Notes under the pieces: generated by a model
Told to the model about the DNA's origin: nothing
Seen by the model: only the letters and a program-made list of their open reading frames with translations
Database searches by the model: none
In this document: positions 1 through 9,473 of the stretch, in pieces
How the letters are laid out: each line of letters begins with the position of its first letter
Position numbering within the stretch: the first letter of the stretch is position 1
Source: JBFHIJ01 sp963678775
GTDB taxonomy: Bacteria; Bacteroidota; Ignavibacteria; Kapaibacteriales; UBA2268
Assembly (NCBI GenBank): GCA_963678775.2
Contig: CAXXGR010000002.1
Location: 1,136,351-1,200,350 of the forward strand
Length of the DNA stretch: 64,000 nucleotides
Direction: 5' to 3'
Translations under genes and position numbers: made by a program

Positions 1-704
1 AGACTGCCACCATATATCAACTTATAATCACGAAGCAAATAAAGAATTGATGGGTGAAATAGAAAAACAGTTTTTCCCTTATGAGAAGCTAAAGCCTGAG
101 TTATCTGCTTATCCAGTAGCTCTAAACGTTTGGTAAACCTATCTGCATTTGCAGCAAAATAAGCAGCATTGTCAGGGTCTAATTTGCTTAAAGTATCTAC
201 TAAAGCCGGCAAAATAGAAGCTACTGTTTTAGGACTCATCCAAAAGTGGGGATCCGGTACCAACGAGTCTGACGGTGATAGATGCTCATGGCTTTCACTG
301 TCGTGATCGTGATGAGTGTCATGATTGTCTAAGCTGTCATTATCAGCTTCGGGAATGTCATGTGAATGTGGGCGGAAGAAATTTATATTTTCGTTTGGAA
401 CGAAATCAAATAATGCAATTTTGTTTTTATCTTCCAATTTTAACATCCATGAGTCTAGCATATCATTAGTATAAAATATTGCATCGGCTACTTCTACTTG
501 CATCAAATCAGAAGGTTTTGGAGTATATGTATGAGGAGAAGCTCCCGGAGGAACTAATCTATGTAAATCTGCTTTGTTGCCTACTATCTCTGACAAAATA
601 GAGTAAATTGGGTGCGAGCTGGTAACAAATAATTTCTTTGAAGAAGTCTCGCCACAACTTATAGTCAAGAGTATCAGCACTAATAAAAAAGATAGTCTTC
701 TCAT
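1..704 (-). CDS. znuA: Zinc/manganese ABC transporter substrate-binding lipoprotein (ZnuA-like), C-terminal part cut off by window edge
   Basis: Periplasmic metal-binding lipoprotein that delivers Zn2+ (or Mn2+) to an ABC permease. Read from the ATG at 704-702, the first 17 residues form a lipoprotein signal ending in lipobox LTISC. Family motifs follow: HPIYSILSEIVG, then PPGASPHTYTPKPSD with a metal-ligand His, then DPHFWMSP, and near the window edge FLFHPSILYLLRDY, which corresponds to the second-domain His region. Between about residues 112 and 145 is a loop rich in His, Asp and Glu, the flexible loop typical of zinc rather than manganese proteins of this family. The frame stays open to base 1, so the C-terminus and presumably the permease genes lie outside. 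No regulator site is obvious. Family assignment is firm; zinc specificity is inferred from the His-rich loop. Confidence 0.88.
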   Translation of the reverse strand, partial: MRRLSFLLVLILLTISCGETSSKKLFVTSSHPIYSILSEIVGNKADLHRLVPPGASPHTYTPKPSDLMQVEVADAIFYTNDMLDSWMLKLEDKNKIALFDFVPNENINFFRPHSHDIPEADNDSLDNHDTHHDHDSESHEHLSPSDSLVPDPHFWMSPKTVASILPALVDTLSKLDPDNAAYFAANADRFTKRLELLDKQITQALASHKGKTVFLFHPSILYLLRDYKLIYGGS

Positions 705-1038
705 AGGTTCTTTCAATAAATAAAACAATGTATAAAAGAATATGCAAGGGGACAAATATTTTATCACCATGTACACTTTATCTTCGTAAAAGTAAAATAG
801 TAAAATAGTGTTGCAAATACGGCAAAAAGCATTGAAAATTGTGTAAGTATAAAGAAGTCGTACTCTAAAAATACCAAATACTGTGCCTTCTAATTCTGAA
901 ATATGAGCAAGCTGTATGCCTCTGCACTTTTACAAAAATATTATTAGCAAAAATATAATATTTTCCTTGTTGATGTAAATAGAAATTTACTAACTTGTAT
1001 CAAATTGCTTTATGTTGAACAACTAAAATATAAGGTTT
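705..1038. other. Divergent intergenic region between znuA-like gene and leuCD
   Basis: About 330 AT-rich bases separating divergent genes. I see one candidate promoter for the rightward gene (967-997). I see no convincing coding region and no clear Zur/Fur-type palindrome for the leftward gene. Confidence 0.5.
967..997 (+). promoter_or_regulatory. Candidate Bacteroidota-type promoter for the leuCD fusion gene
   Basis: TTG at 967-969, 21 bases, then TAACTTG at 991-997, which is close to the Bacteroidota -7 element TAnnTTTG with one T missing. It lies about 40 bases before the ATG. This is a match to a weak consensus, so it is only a candidate. Confidence 0.35.
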
Positions 1039-2817
1039 ATGGCAGGGAAAACATTCATAGAAAAGATATTAAATGCTCCTAAAGGAGCTATTGTTTTTAG
1101 GAAACCGGACATTGTGCTTACTCATGACAATACAGCTTCTATAGCCGGAACTTTTCGCCAAATGGGCGGCGAGTCAGTTCTTGATTCTAATCAGTTGCTT
1201 GTAGTATTAGATCACAATGCGCCACCTACTAATGCAAAGTTGGCTACTCAATACCAAAACATTAGGGAGACTGTAGAAGCACAAGGCATTAAAAGGTTTC
1301 ATGATGCAGGAGATGGTATTTGCCACCAACTGATGGCAAATTACGCTCGACCTGGTATGACTATTGTAGGCAGTGACAGCCACACATGCACAGCTGGTGC
1401 TTTTAACGCCCTTGCGGCAGGGATAGACAGGACTGAAGCTGCGGGCTTATGGAAAAGAGGTGAGACATGGTTTAGAGTACCTGAATCTATCAAAATCACT
1501 TTGACAGGTCGTCTTCGAAATGGAGTGTACGCTAAAGATTTATCTTTATATATAATAGGTAAAATCAGCTCTTCCGGTGCAAATTATATGTCTATTGAGT
1601 ACCATGGTGATGGGGTAAAGACTTTGTCGGTTTCTGACAGGATGACTATTGCAAATTTGGCAAGTGAAATGGGAGCTAAAAATGCAGTATTTCCTGCAGA
1701 TGAAGTATTAGAGGAATATTTGGGTGAATCAATAAAAGGTATATGGGCAGATAAAGATGCAAAATATGCTTTCGAGATGGAAATTGATTTGGACAAACTT
1801 ATTCCGTTAGTGGCAGCTCCTCATCATGTAGATAATGTAAAAAGTCTTGCAGAATTGCAGGGGCTTGAGATTAATCAGGGTCTAATAGGTACTTGTACAA
1901 ATGGCAGAATAGAAGATTTGAGGATAGCAGCAGAAATATTGAAAGGTAAAAAAGTAAAACCGGGATTTCAGCTATTAGTAGTGCCGGCTTCTAAAGAAAT
2001 ATATTTGCAGGCAATAAAAGAAAATATACTTACTACTCTGTTGGAAGCAGGAGCAAATGTACTAAGCTCTTCATGCGGACCTTGCTTGGGGACTGGGCAG
2101 GGTATACCTGCGGACGGTGCTAAAGTTGTTTCTACAGCTAATCGAAATTTCTTAGGACGCATGGGTAATAAAAATGCTGAAATTTATCTTGCTTCTCCAG
2201 CTGTAGTAGCCTATACTTCTATAGAAGGAAAGCTTAATCATCCGAATTTACACAATTACGATAGTATTTTTAGTATTCCGGATAAAGATGATGCAAAAAC
2301 TGTCGTTATAGATGCTAATGATAATCGTAGGATAAATGGTGTCTGGAACTATGCTGATGCAGATAATTTAAATACTGATCAGATGTTTGCGGGGAATCTT
2401 ACTTATAATATCTTGAGCTCGGATGCTGAATCAATAATGCCTTATTTATTTGAGGGATTTGACCGGAATTTTACTAATTCAGTTGAAACAGGAGATATAA
2501 TTGTAGCTGGAGATAACTTTGGATGCGGTAGCTCTAGAGAGCATCCTGCAGTAGGGTTAGCTCATGCAGGAGTCAAGGCGGTTATTGTTAAATCTGTCAA
2601 TAGAATATTTTATCGCTCCTCTGTAAATCAAGGGTTGCCAATAATAATACTTCCTGATTTTGTAGAGAAATATAAGGCAGGAGACTCTATAGAACTTGAT
2701 ATGGTAGAAGGTAGATTGACTTTGAATGGGGATGCATTCCCATTTGCAGCACTCCCGAAGGAGTTAGTTAAAATATTTGAAAGCAAGGGACTTGTAAATT
2801 ATCTAAAAACCATATAG
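1039..2817 (+). CDS. Fused LeuC-LeuD type (de)hydratase of the aconitase superfamily, single polypeptide
   Basis: A 4Fe-4S isomerase of the aconitase/3-isopropylmalate dehydratase/homoaconitase superfamily. Residues about 1-420 are the large-subunit (LeuC-like) part: SDSHTCTAGAFNAL near residue 115, GTCTNGRIEDL with the first cluster Cys near 280, and SSCGPCLGTGQG with the CxxC cluster cysteines near 345. Residues about 430-592 are a small swivel subunit (LeuD-like) with the hallmark FGCGSSREH. In LeuC/LeuD enzymes these are usually separate proteins; here they form one 592-residue chain, shorter than classical aconitase A (about 890). No leuA or leuB is adjacent, so the substrate (isopropylmalate, homoaconitate or citrate) cannot be read from context. 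A strong terminator follows at 2845. Confidence 0.88.
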   Translation: MAGKTFIEKILNAPKGAIVFRKPDIVLTHDNTASIAGTFRQMGGESVLDSNQLLVVLDHNAPPTNAKLATQYQNIRETVEAQGIKRFHDAGDGICHQLMANYARPGMTIVGSDSHTCTAGAFNALAAGIDRTEAAGLWKRGETWFRVPESIKITLTGRLRNGVYAKDLSLYIIGKISSSGANYMSIEYHGDGVKTLSVSDRMTIANLASEMGAKNAVFPADEVLEEYLGESIKGIWADKDAKYAFEMEIDLDKLIPLVAAPHHVDNVKSLAELQGLEINQGLIGTCTNGRIEDLRIAAEILKGKKVKPGFQLLVVPASKEIYLQAIKENILTTLLEAGANVLSSSCGPCLGTGQGIPADGAKVVSTANRNFLGRMGNKNAEIYLASPAVVAYTSIEGKLNHPNLHNYDSIFSIPDKDDAKTVVIDANDNRRINGVWNYADADNLNTDQMFAGNLTYNILSSDAESIMPYLFEGFDRNFTNSVETGDIIVAGDNFGCGSSREHPAVGLAHAGVKAVIVKSVNRIFYRSSVNQGLPIIILPDFVEKYKAGDSIELDMVEGRLTLNGDAFPFAALPKELVKIFESKGLVNYLKTI

Positions 2818-2844
2818 ATTTTTTATAAATATCATAAATGAATC

Positions 2845-2871
2845 GGCTCGAAATTTTATCGAGCCTTTTTT
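2845..2871 (+). terminator. Rho-independent terminator after leuCD fusion
   Basis: Perfect 7-bp stem GGCTCGA (2845-2851) / TCGAGCC (2859-2865), 7-base loop, then six T. Confidence 0.85.
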
Positions 2872-3073
2872 ATGTCTATAAGTATAAAATATTATATAAA
2901 ATCCTAGAAATTACGTAAAATTGTGTAGAATCACGACGAATGTAATTAATACTGATGTTTAAATTTTTCACAATATTGTGTTAAATGTTGATAATTTTAT
3001 TGTTTATTATGGTGATTGTAACTAAATTGTAGGCGAGTATAGAAAATGCGACATTATATAATCGGAGATCAGA

Positions 3074-6000
3074 ATGTGTGCTAAAACACATCCTAAGTCA
3101 AGGATCCTAAGCAGTTATGATAAAATATTAGGGAAGTTTGTTGATAAATGTCAGCTGCCTATCTGCCTTTATGATAATTTTGCCAATGATTATACTTGGG
3201 TAGCCCAAGATAATAGTCCGAATGATGAGTATGATAGCTATTTTGAGATGCTTCAGGAAAATATGACCAAAAACTTTGCTGATAACCGAATTTTATATAA
3301 ATCCGGCAAACATGCTATATTAGGGTATAAAACGCGTGATGAAAGATATAATATATTTTCTGTACCATTCCTTTGTGAAAATGAAATAAAAGTAGAAACT
3401 CCTTACGCTGAAATAAGGAATCTGATAAATTTAGATAAGATCGCAGTTTGTAAAGATGATGTAGACTTTTTGAGTGAAAAGTTTAGCTTTTTTAGTGAAC
3501 TCTTGGAAGAGAATATCAAGTTACGCGAAGAGTTAGAGCTTAAAAAAGTACAAACTAATAACTGGAATCAATTTGAGAATTTACCTTTCCCAATTATAGA
3601 GTTTGATTCGGATGGTATAGTTCTTAATGCCAATAATAAATTTACGGAAGAGACTAGTTTAGCAATATCTAATTTGAGAGGGAAGCCCCTATCTGGGATA
3701 TTATCCTTAGAGGGTAAAAAATCATTTGAATTGGCTATGCATGGAGTAATGTCTTTGGAAATGAGAGTCATAGATTTAGAGCTTCATCTCAATACGAAAA
3801 TTATTTACTATCGTTGTGGCCTATTGAGCCATGCCAATGCAGACAGGTATACCTTTGGCTTGATGGATGTCAGCTCTCAGATGAAGAAAGATATTGCCCA
3901 AATCAATACAAAAAACAGAATGGAAGTGATTTTAAACTCTATAGGTGATGGAGTTATAGCTACCGACACCTATGGAAAAATCACAGGCATGAATGCTATT
4001 GCTGAGCAGATGACCGGATATACTGAATCAGAAGCAATAGGCATGGAACTGGAACAAGTATTTAAAATATACAGTGCAATATCTAAAAAACCTGTAGATA
4101 ATCCTGTCCGAAAAGTATTAGAACATGGGCAAATTGTGGGGCTGGCAAATCATACTGAACTTGTCTCAAAGAATGGAAAAGTATTTCAAATTGCAGATTC
4201 TGCAGCACCTATTAAGTATCAGGATGAGATTTTCGGGGTAGTGCTTGTATTTAGTGATGTAACTGAAAGCTACGCAATGCTAAAATCACTCGAAGAGAGT
4301 GAAGTGTTTTACAGGACTATGTTTGATCATACTAATGATGCTGTAATTATATCAGATGAAACCGGAAAAATAATTGATGCAAACGTCAAAGCAGTTACTT
4401 TATTTGCCAATTCTAAATCAGAGCTGGTACAAACTAATTTACTCACGTTATTGGAAATAGACGTTGCAGACTTAGATATGGATGGTTATGACAATAAAGT
4501 CTTTAAAAACGATATTGACATATACAATGTATATTCCGGAAAGCTTACTATTGAATTTTCTATTTCTGCCTTTACTGTCAATGGTGAAAAAAAATACTTA
4601 AATGTTATACGCGACATAAGTGCAAAACGCGAAGATGAAAAGATGATTCTACAGCAAAAAGAAATGATGGAGCTGGTTATAGATTCAATTCCGCAATGTA
4701 TTTTTTGGAAAAATACTAATTCGGTCTATACCGGTTGTAATATAAACTTTGCAAAAATAGCCGGACTGGATGATGTAGATGATATAATTGGCAAAACTGA
4801 TTATGAATTGCCATGGAAATTTGGAGAGGTAAATACATTTAGAGAATATGATAGACAGATATTAGAAAACAAGAAGCCAATATTTAATATCATGAATAAT
4901 TTGACTATGTATGATGGTCGTAATATTATAACTGAAACGACTAAGATACCTCTGACTAATGAAGATGGTAAAGTAATAGGCATATTAGGTTTGCTTTCTG
5001 ACATAACTGATAAACATAATTACGAATCAAAAATTAAAGAGTCCCAAGAGAAATTTAGGACAATCTTTGAGCAAAGTCCGTATGGAATCTGCCACTATGA
5101 TATACATGGAAATATTACAGATTTGAATAACTCCTTAGCTTCAATGGTTGACATGGATATGGAAGCAATAAAAGGGTATAATTTGATCAATGACATGAAA
5201 AATAATCCTCATATCAGTAAGGAAGCTCGTATCGCAATTGAAAGTGGTATTAGTTACTATAATGGTGAGTTTAAGATTATTACAGAAAATCAAAACAAAC
5301 GGATATGGATTAAAAGCATTTTCAAGAGACTGGGTGAAAAGAGTCAAAATGCAGGCGGCATAGCGATAATTGAAAACTTTACAGATAAATATATCGCCGA
5401 AAGTAAGCTGCGGAAGACTGAAGCTTTATTTAGCTCTGCGATAGAATATATGGCATCGGGTGTTGTAATTACTGATGCAGAGGGGACTTTTATAAGGGTA
5501 AACCGTGGGGCTTGTGAAATATTAGGCGATAAAGAGCAAGGACTATTAGGTATTTCACCGGATAATCCATCCAAAAACTGGTGGATTTACACATTAGAAG
5601 ATCAGCCTTTTAAATTGGAAGAGTTTCCACTTACCAGAGCTATCAGACATGGTGCTAAAACTCGAAATCTTGAGTTATATGTGAAAAGGAAAGATGGTGT
5701 AAAAAGGTGGATTTTACTTAATGCTTCACCAGTATGGGACAGCACCGGAATTATTGTTTCTGCAGTAGTTATCTTTCAGGACATCACTGCCAGAAAACAT
5801 GCAGAGAGCCAGATAATGAGACTAAATGAAAAGCTGGAAGACATGGTAGAGTCTCGCACTGAGCAATTAAAAGATGCTTTGGAAGAGCTCCGTTTTGAAG
5901 TTGATGAAAGGAAGCGTGCAGAAATAGAACTTTATAAAACTCAGGAAGAACTTAGGCTATCCTACGAAGCAGAAAAAGAGCTAAATGAATTGAAGACCAG

Positions 6001-6658
6001 ATTTATTTCAATGGTCTCGCACGAGTATAGAACTCCTCTGACTGTTATTTTGTCTTCTACCTATATCATTGACCAATTTTATCAAATTCAAGATTATACT
6101 AGCTTTGCTAAGCAATTAGAGCATATTCAGTCAGCTGTCAAGTCTATGACAGAAATGTTGGAAGATGTACTTATTATCGGCAGGCAAGAGTCAGGTGCGA
6201 TAGAGGTGTTCCATGATGAATATGACATATTAGATCTTTGTATGGAGATAAAAGATCAGATAGAAATGTTATATAAAGGTGAGCATGAAATAGAAATAGA
6301 GGCATTAAGTCAGCGTGTCTATGTCAAAACAGATAAAAATTTATTATCTCATATTTTAAATAATCTTGCTTCTAATGCATGTAAGTATTCTCCTATTTCG
6401 GAAAATGTGATTATGCGAGTTTCTGAGTCCAAAGATGAGATTGCTATCGCAGTAATTGATAATGGTATAGGCATACCTCAGAAAGAACAAAAGTCTGTTT
6501 TCGATCCGTTTTTCAGAAGTCATAATATTGGGACTATTCCCGGTACAGGCTTGGGTCTAGCTATTGTAAAAAGATTTGTAGATATGTTAGGTGCTAGATT
6601 AACGCTTAAAAGCGAGGAAAACAAAGGGTCTACTTTTACACTATATTTACCTAAGTAA
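3074..6658 (+). CDS. Soluble multi-PAS sensor histidine kinase
   Basis: Large two-component sensor kinase of 1194 residues without a signal peptide or membrane segment, so probably cytoplasmic. An uncharacterised N-terminal region (about 1-160) is followed by six PAS-like domains starting near residues 170, 282, 409, 531, 656 and 782, a coiled coil (about 915-975), a HisKA domain with phospho-accepting His983 in MVSHEYRTPL, and an HATPase domain with N-box NNLASNACKYSP, DNGIGIP and GTGLGLAIV. All kinase motifs look intact. There is no receiver domain and no adjacent response regulator; the nearest partners in the window are an HPt protein (10733) and a NarL-type regulator (13927). Start chosen because GGAGA lies 5 bases upstream. 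Ligands of the PAS domains are unknown. Confidence 0.93.
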   Translation: MCAKTHPKSRILSSYDKILGKFVDKCQLPICLYDNFANDYTWVAQDNSPNDEYDSYFEMLQENMTKNFADNRILYKSGKHAILGYKTRDERYNIFSVPFLCENEIKVETPYAEIRNLINLDKIAVCKDDVDFLSEKFSFFSELLEENIKLREELELKKVQTNNWNQFENLPFPIIEFDSDGIVLNANNKFTEETSLAISNLRGKPLSGILSLEGKKSFELAMHGVMSLEMRVIDLELHLNTKIIYYRCGLLSHANADRYTFGLMDVSSQMKKDIAQINTKNRMEVILNSIGDGVIATDTYGKITGMNAIAEQMTGYTESEAIGMELEQVFKIYSAISKKPVDNPVRKVLEHGQIVGLANHTELVSKNGKVFQIADSAAPIKYQDEIFGVVLVFSDVTESYAMLKSLEESEVFYRTMFDHTNDAVIISDETGKIIDANVKAVTLFANSKSELVQTNLLTLLEIDVADLDMDGYDNKVFKNDIDIYNVYSGKLTIEFSISAFTVNGEKKYLNVIRDISAKREDEKMILQQKEMMELVIDSIPQCIFWKNTNSVYTGCNINFAKIAGLDDVDDIIGKTDYELPWKFGEVNTFREYDRQILENKKPIFNIMNNLTMYDGRNIITETTKIPLTNEDGKVIGILGLLSDITDKHNYESKIKESQEKFRTIFEQSPYGICHYDIHGNITDLNNSLASMVDMDMEAIKGYNLINDMKNNPHISKEARIAIESGISYYNGEFKIITENQNKRIWIKSIFKRLGEKSQNAGGIAIIENFTDKYIAESKLRKTEALFSSAIEYMASGVVITDAEGTFIRVNRGACEILGDKEQGLLGISPDNPSKNWWIYTLEDQPFKLEEFPLTRAIRHGAKTRNLELYVKRKDGVKRWILLNASPVWDSTGIIVSAVVIFQDITARKHAESQIMRLNEKLEDMVESRTEQLKDALEELRFEVDERKRAEIELYKTQEELRLSYEAEKELNELKTRFISMVSHEYRTPLTVILSSTYIIDQFYQIQDYTSFAKQLEHIQSAVKSMTEMLEDVLIIGRQESGAIEVFHDEYDILDLCMEIKDQIEMLYKGEHEIEIEALSQRVYVKTDKNLLSHILNNLASNACKYSPISENVIMRVSESKDEIAIAVIDNGIGIPQKEQKSVFDPFFRSHNIGTIPGTGLGLAIVKRFVDMLGARLTLKSEENKGSTFTLYLPK

Positions 6659-6684
6659 ATTTTGGGTGTAACTATTTTATAACT

Positions 6685-6721
6685 AAATTGTCAACCTTAT
6701 AAGTAATGTTGACAATTTTTA
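6685..6721 (+). terminator. Terminator after the PAS kinase gene
   Basis: 11-bp perfect inverted repeat AAATTGTCAAC (6685-6695) / GTTGACAATTT (6708-6718) followed by T-rich sequence. Confidence 0.8.
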
Positions 6722-6733
6722 TTTGTAGTGGTT

Positions 6734-7516
6734 ATGATGAAAAATGTATTTGTTATTCTTATTGCTATGGTATTGTTTTCTTGTTCCAATAGTAATTCGC
6801 CCGAAGATAGTAATGATAGTAGTACACAGTTAATGCCTAATTCTATTGGTAATTACTGGGTCTATGAACATAGGAGTTTAGATAAAGTAATCGGCATTGA
6901 CTCTATGGTGCTTACTCAGCATTTCTTGTATAAGAGCAAGGAAGCGTCTTTGTTAGAAGTCTTTAGATTTGACAATGACCACGAACTGATAAAGAAAGAT
7001 TCTATATTTTATGCTGAAGATGCGTACAAATTATTTGTTATAGAAAAGTTAGAAGGAAGTCCTTGGTATGACAATACATGGATTCAAATCTATGGAGAAA
7101 AAACTGATAGTTGGGTGGCTGCTCGCTTTAAAGCAAATAAAGAAAATTTATTGATAAAGGATTCAATTTTTACTACTTCATATGATAATGTATTAACTGG
7201 TAAGTATATCTATTCGGACGTGCTACCGATTGCAGGTGAAGAAATGGAATTTAAACATTTTTCATTGAAAAATGACTTTAAAGGAAGTTTCTATAAATAT
7301 GTAGATACTGATAAAGGACAGGATTCTGTCCGATTTGAATCGGTAAGGACTTTTGATCAATACTTAAAGATAGTGCGTGGAGTAGGAATTATAGAAAAGG
7401 TATACCCGTCATACTATTTCGCTTGGTATCCAACCACAAGTAGTTATGGGTTTGGCAGCATTACTTCTTTTTTCCCTGATGTGACTTCTATACTAATTAG
7501 ATATAATATTAAATAA
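6734..7516 (+). CDS. Hypothetical lipoprotein
   Basis: Predicted lipoprotein of about 260 residues with a hydrophobic signal and lipobox VLFSC, followed by a Ser/Asn/Asp-rich linker and then a mixed beta-rich domain. The segment after the linker (LMPNSIGNYWVYEH) resembles the start of many Bacteroidota lipoproteins of unknown function in which a short N-G-N-x-W element opens a beta domain. The open frame begins at a GTG at 6728, but the ATG at 6734 (or 6737) gives a normal signal peptide, so I start there. It sits only 12 bases after the preceding terminator and is followed by a convergent gene. I do not recognise a function. Confidence 0.75.
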   Translation: MMKNVFVILIAMVLFSCSNSNSPEDSNDSSTQLMPNSIGNYWVYEHRSLDKVIGIDSMVLTQHFLYKSKEASLLEVFRFDNDHELIKKDSIFYAEDAYKLFVIEKLEGSPWYDNTWIQIYGEKTDSWVAARFKANKENLLIKDSIFTTSYDNVLTGKYIYSDVLPIAGEEMEFKHFSLKNDFKGSFYKYVDTDKGQDSVRFESVRTFDQYLKIVRGVGIIEKVYPSYYFAWYPTTSSYGFGSITSFFPDVTSILIRYNIK

Positions 7517-7653
7517 AAAAAGTTGAGACTATGAAATAAATTAGTTGCACCTAAAGCGTAAAAATATTATATTGCAACTGTGATGTTAATCAGCCATACG
7601 CAAACATGGCACTCCTGAAATCCTAAGTATATTGAGTAGCTTAAATTCAGATA

Positions 7654-7690
7654 GAAAGCTTTCCTTTTCCCGGGGAAAGCTTTCGCATTT
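7654..7690. terminator. Hairpin between convergent genes
   Basis: 11-bp inverted repeat GAAAGCTTTCC (7654-7664) / GGAAAGCTTTC (7674-7684), followed on the + strand by GCATTTTA. No long T run, so termination strength is uncertain; the position between convergent genes fits a shared terminator. Confidence 0.6.
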
Positions 7691-7743
7691 TAAATATGTT
7701 TGGATTGGAAGAAAGAAGAACATAGAATAAAGATAATAAAATG

Positions 7744-8439
7744 TTAAAACCCAATATTCAGAGAAATAGTAAGTCCTCCGAAATTCTCAATTGGTACATC
7801 TTTCAAGCTTTCTATTGTACTGCTGCCAAATGGTACATAATAGTAACGGAAATTGATACTAGACATACCTAAAGTAGAGCCGAAATTTGCTCCAATACCG
7901 ATAAATCCACCAAATCTGGCAAAATACTTTGCTGTATCCCAAGCTTCAAACCAACCTTTGGAATATGGGGTAGCGGCAATCAGTGTAGGGCCAAAGCCCG
8001 CATTTACCATAGGTCGGAAGTTTTTATGAAGTACTTCACGAAAGACAAAATATTGGATACCAAGCATAATGGGCATTTTATAAACTCGGTTTACTTTGTC
8101 GGGTACACGGTATTGTTGCTCTTCAAAGCTGTATCTTTGGAATTCGTCTTTGTTTCTGGCTCCGGAGATATAAGTTTCAAAAAACCATGCAAAGTCATCA
8201 GTTACTTGTCTTTGGTGGAACATGCCAAAACCAAAACCACTTTCGTTTAAGACTAACTTTAAACCCGTAGCGTCATTAATTGTGGCATCTTTATCTTCAT
8301 AAGTAAATATCGGGCGAGGGGACTTAAATACAAAAATACTATCTTTGTTTAAAGTGCCTCCTGTGTCGCCTGGTTGTTGTGACTGTGCTACAAATCTGGA
8401 ACAAAAAAGCAACACCAAAGCTATATATATATGTTTCAT
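7744..8439 (-). CDS. Predicted outer-membrane beta-barrel protein
   Basis: A 231-residue protein with a cleavable signal peptide (about residues 1-19, ending VAQSQ). The mature part has alternating hydrophobic/aromatic strands such as GFGFGMFHQRQV, MLGIQYFVF and GGFIGIGANFG and ends with an aromatic residue (LTISLNIGF), the C-terminal pattern of barrels recognised by BamA. The length fits an 8-10 stranded barrel, like the porin-family outer-membrane proteins common in Bacteroidota. No enzymatic motif is visible. It is monocistronic between a convergent lipoprotein gene and a divergent Nif3-like gene. Barrel topology is inferred from pattern only. Confidence 0.7.
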   Translation of the reverse strand: MKHIYIALVLLFCSRFVAQSQQPGDTGGTLNKDSIFVFKSPRPIFTYEDKDATINDATGLKLVLNESGFGFGMFHQRQVTDDFAWFFETYISGARNKDEFQRYSFEEQQYRVPDKVNRVYKMPIMLGIQYFVFREVLHKNFRPMVNAGFGPTLIAATPYSKGWFEAWDTAKYFARFGGFIGIGANFGSTLGMSSINFRYYYVPFGSSTIESLKDVPIENFGGLTISLNIGF

Positions 8440-8540
8440 CAGTTACCTCTTATATTTTATAATGAATATAATAATATACACATCAAATACAAAGTAGTTT
8501 GAAATATTTATTAAAATAATCGAAGCTTGAATTGTAAAGA

Positions 8541-8570
8541 TTGTATTAATGTCTATTCTTTCGTAATTTG
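8541..8570 (+). promoter_or_regulatory. Candidate promoter for the Nif3-like gene
   Basis: TTG at 8541-8543, exactly 20 bases, then TAATTTG at 8564-8570 (TAnnTTTG lacking one T). It shares the 20-base spacing seen in the five rRNA promoters of this window. About 45 bases separate it from the ATG at 8617. Confidence 0.45.
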
Positions 8571-8616
8571 ACACTTAGCACTAATAGCAATTTTTGAATA
8601 CTATAGTTTTTATACC

Positions 8617-9453
8617 ATGAAATTGAGCAAAATCTGTGACATTATCAATACGCATTTTCCTGCTGATACGGCTATGGAAGGTGATCGAGTAGGACTTCAA
8701 ATACAGTCTGAAGTTGATAATGTACAAAATATACTGTTTACTCTCGAAGTTACAGACGAAGTAGTGCTAGAAGCCATTGAAAAAAATATTGATTTAATTA
8801 TAGCTTTTCATCCGCTAATCTATCGCCCGTTAAAAACAATAGCAAGCGACGAAAGAGTTGGCAGGATAGCTACAAAGCTCATCAAAAATGATATTGCACT
8901 TATTTGTGTACATACTTTATTCGATGCCTTTGTTGAAGGTACCAGTAGGATATTAGCAGTAAAAATAGGCTTAGAAAAGATAAAAATCTTAGTGCCGCAT
9001 AAAAATTATCAAGATAGAGGTATGGGAATAATTGGCGAATTGACTACAGCCACAGAGCTTTCCGACTTAGTTGCGAAAGTCTCGCAAGTGTGTGCTGCCC
9101 CTATAAGATATAATATCGGTAAATCTGAAGTAGTTAAAAAAATAGCGATTGTAGGCGGCAGTGGAACTTCTTTCTTAGATGATGTGCTAAGCCATGAAGC
9201 AGATGCATTTATAACTGCGGATGTGACTTATCATATATTTCATGCTGCCAAAGGTGAACTATCGCTGATAGATCCCGGACATTACGAAATGGAACAATTC
9301 GTGCCAATATATTTGCATAAATATTTTACTGAGGAAGTGGCGGAGATGAAAGACCTCCACTTATTCCAAAGCAATATACATACAAATCCTGTAACATATT
9401 TTGCAGGTAGAACTGACTATATAGAAGAACAAATAAATATTATAAATCATTAA
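8617..9453 (+). CDS. Nif3-like dinuclear metal center protein (YbgI/DUF34 family)
   Basis: Member of the Nif3/YqfO/YbgI family, ring-forming proteins with a two-metal site whose cellular role is unsettled. The order of motifs is right: GDRVGLQ near residue 22, TLEVTDEVVLEAIEKNIDLII near 42-62, FHPLIYRPLK near 64, VHTLFD near 98 and GHYEMEQF near 227, where the last His and Glu are ligands. Length 278 fits the short form, without the inserted PII-like domain. One oddity: family members normally have two consecutive histidines before the Pro-Leu-Ile motif, but here the first is Phe64, leaving only His65. The next gene (zinc-ribbon protein) starts 20 bases downstream; this Nif3/DUF164 pairing is frequent in bacteria, suggesting a shared transcript. 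Confidence 0.88.
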   Translation: MKLSKICDIINTHFPADTAMEGDRVGLQIQSEVDNVQNILFTLEVTDEVVLEAIEKNIDLIIAFHPLIYRPLKTIASDERVGRIATKLIKNDIALICVHTLFDAFVEGTSRILAVKIGLEKIKILVPHKNYQDRGMGIIGELTTATELSDLVAKVSQVCAAPIRYNIGKSEVVKKIAIVGGSGTSFLDDVLSHEADAFITADVTYHIFHAAKGELSLIDPGHYEMEQFVPIYLHKYFTEEVAEMKDLHLFQSNIHTNPVTYFAGRTDYIEEQINIINH

Positions 9454-9473
9454 TACAAAGTGGTGCCGGATTT

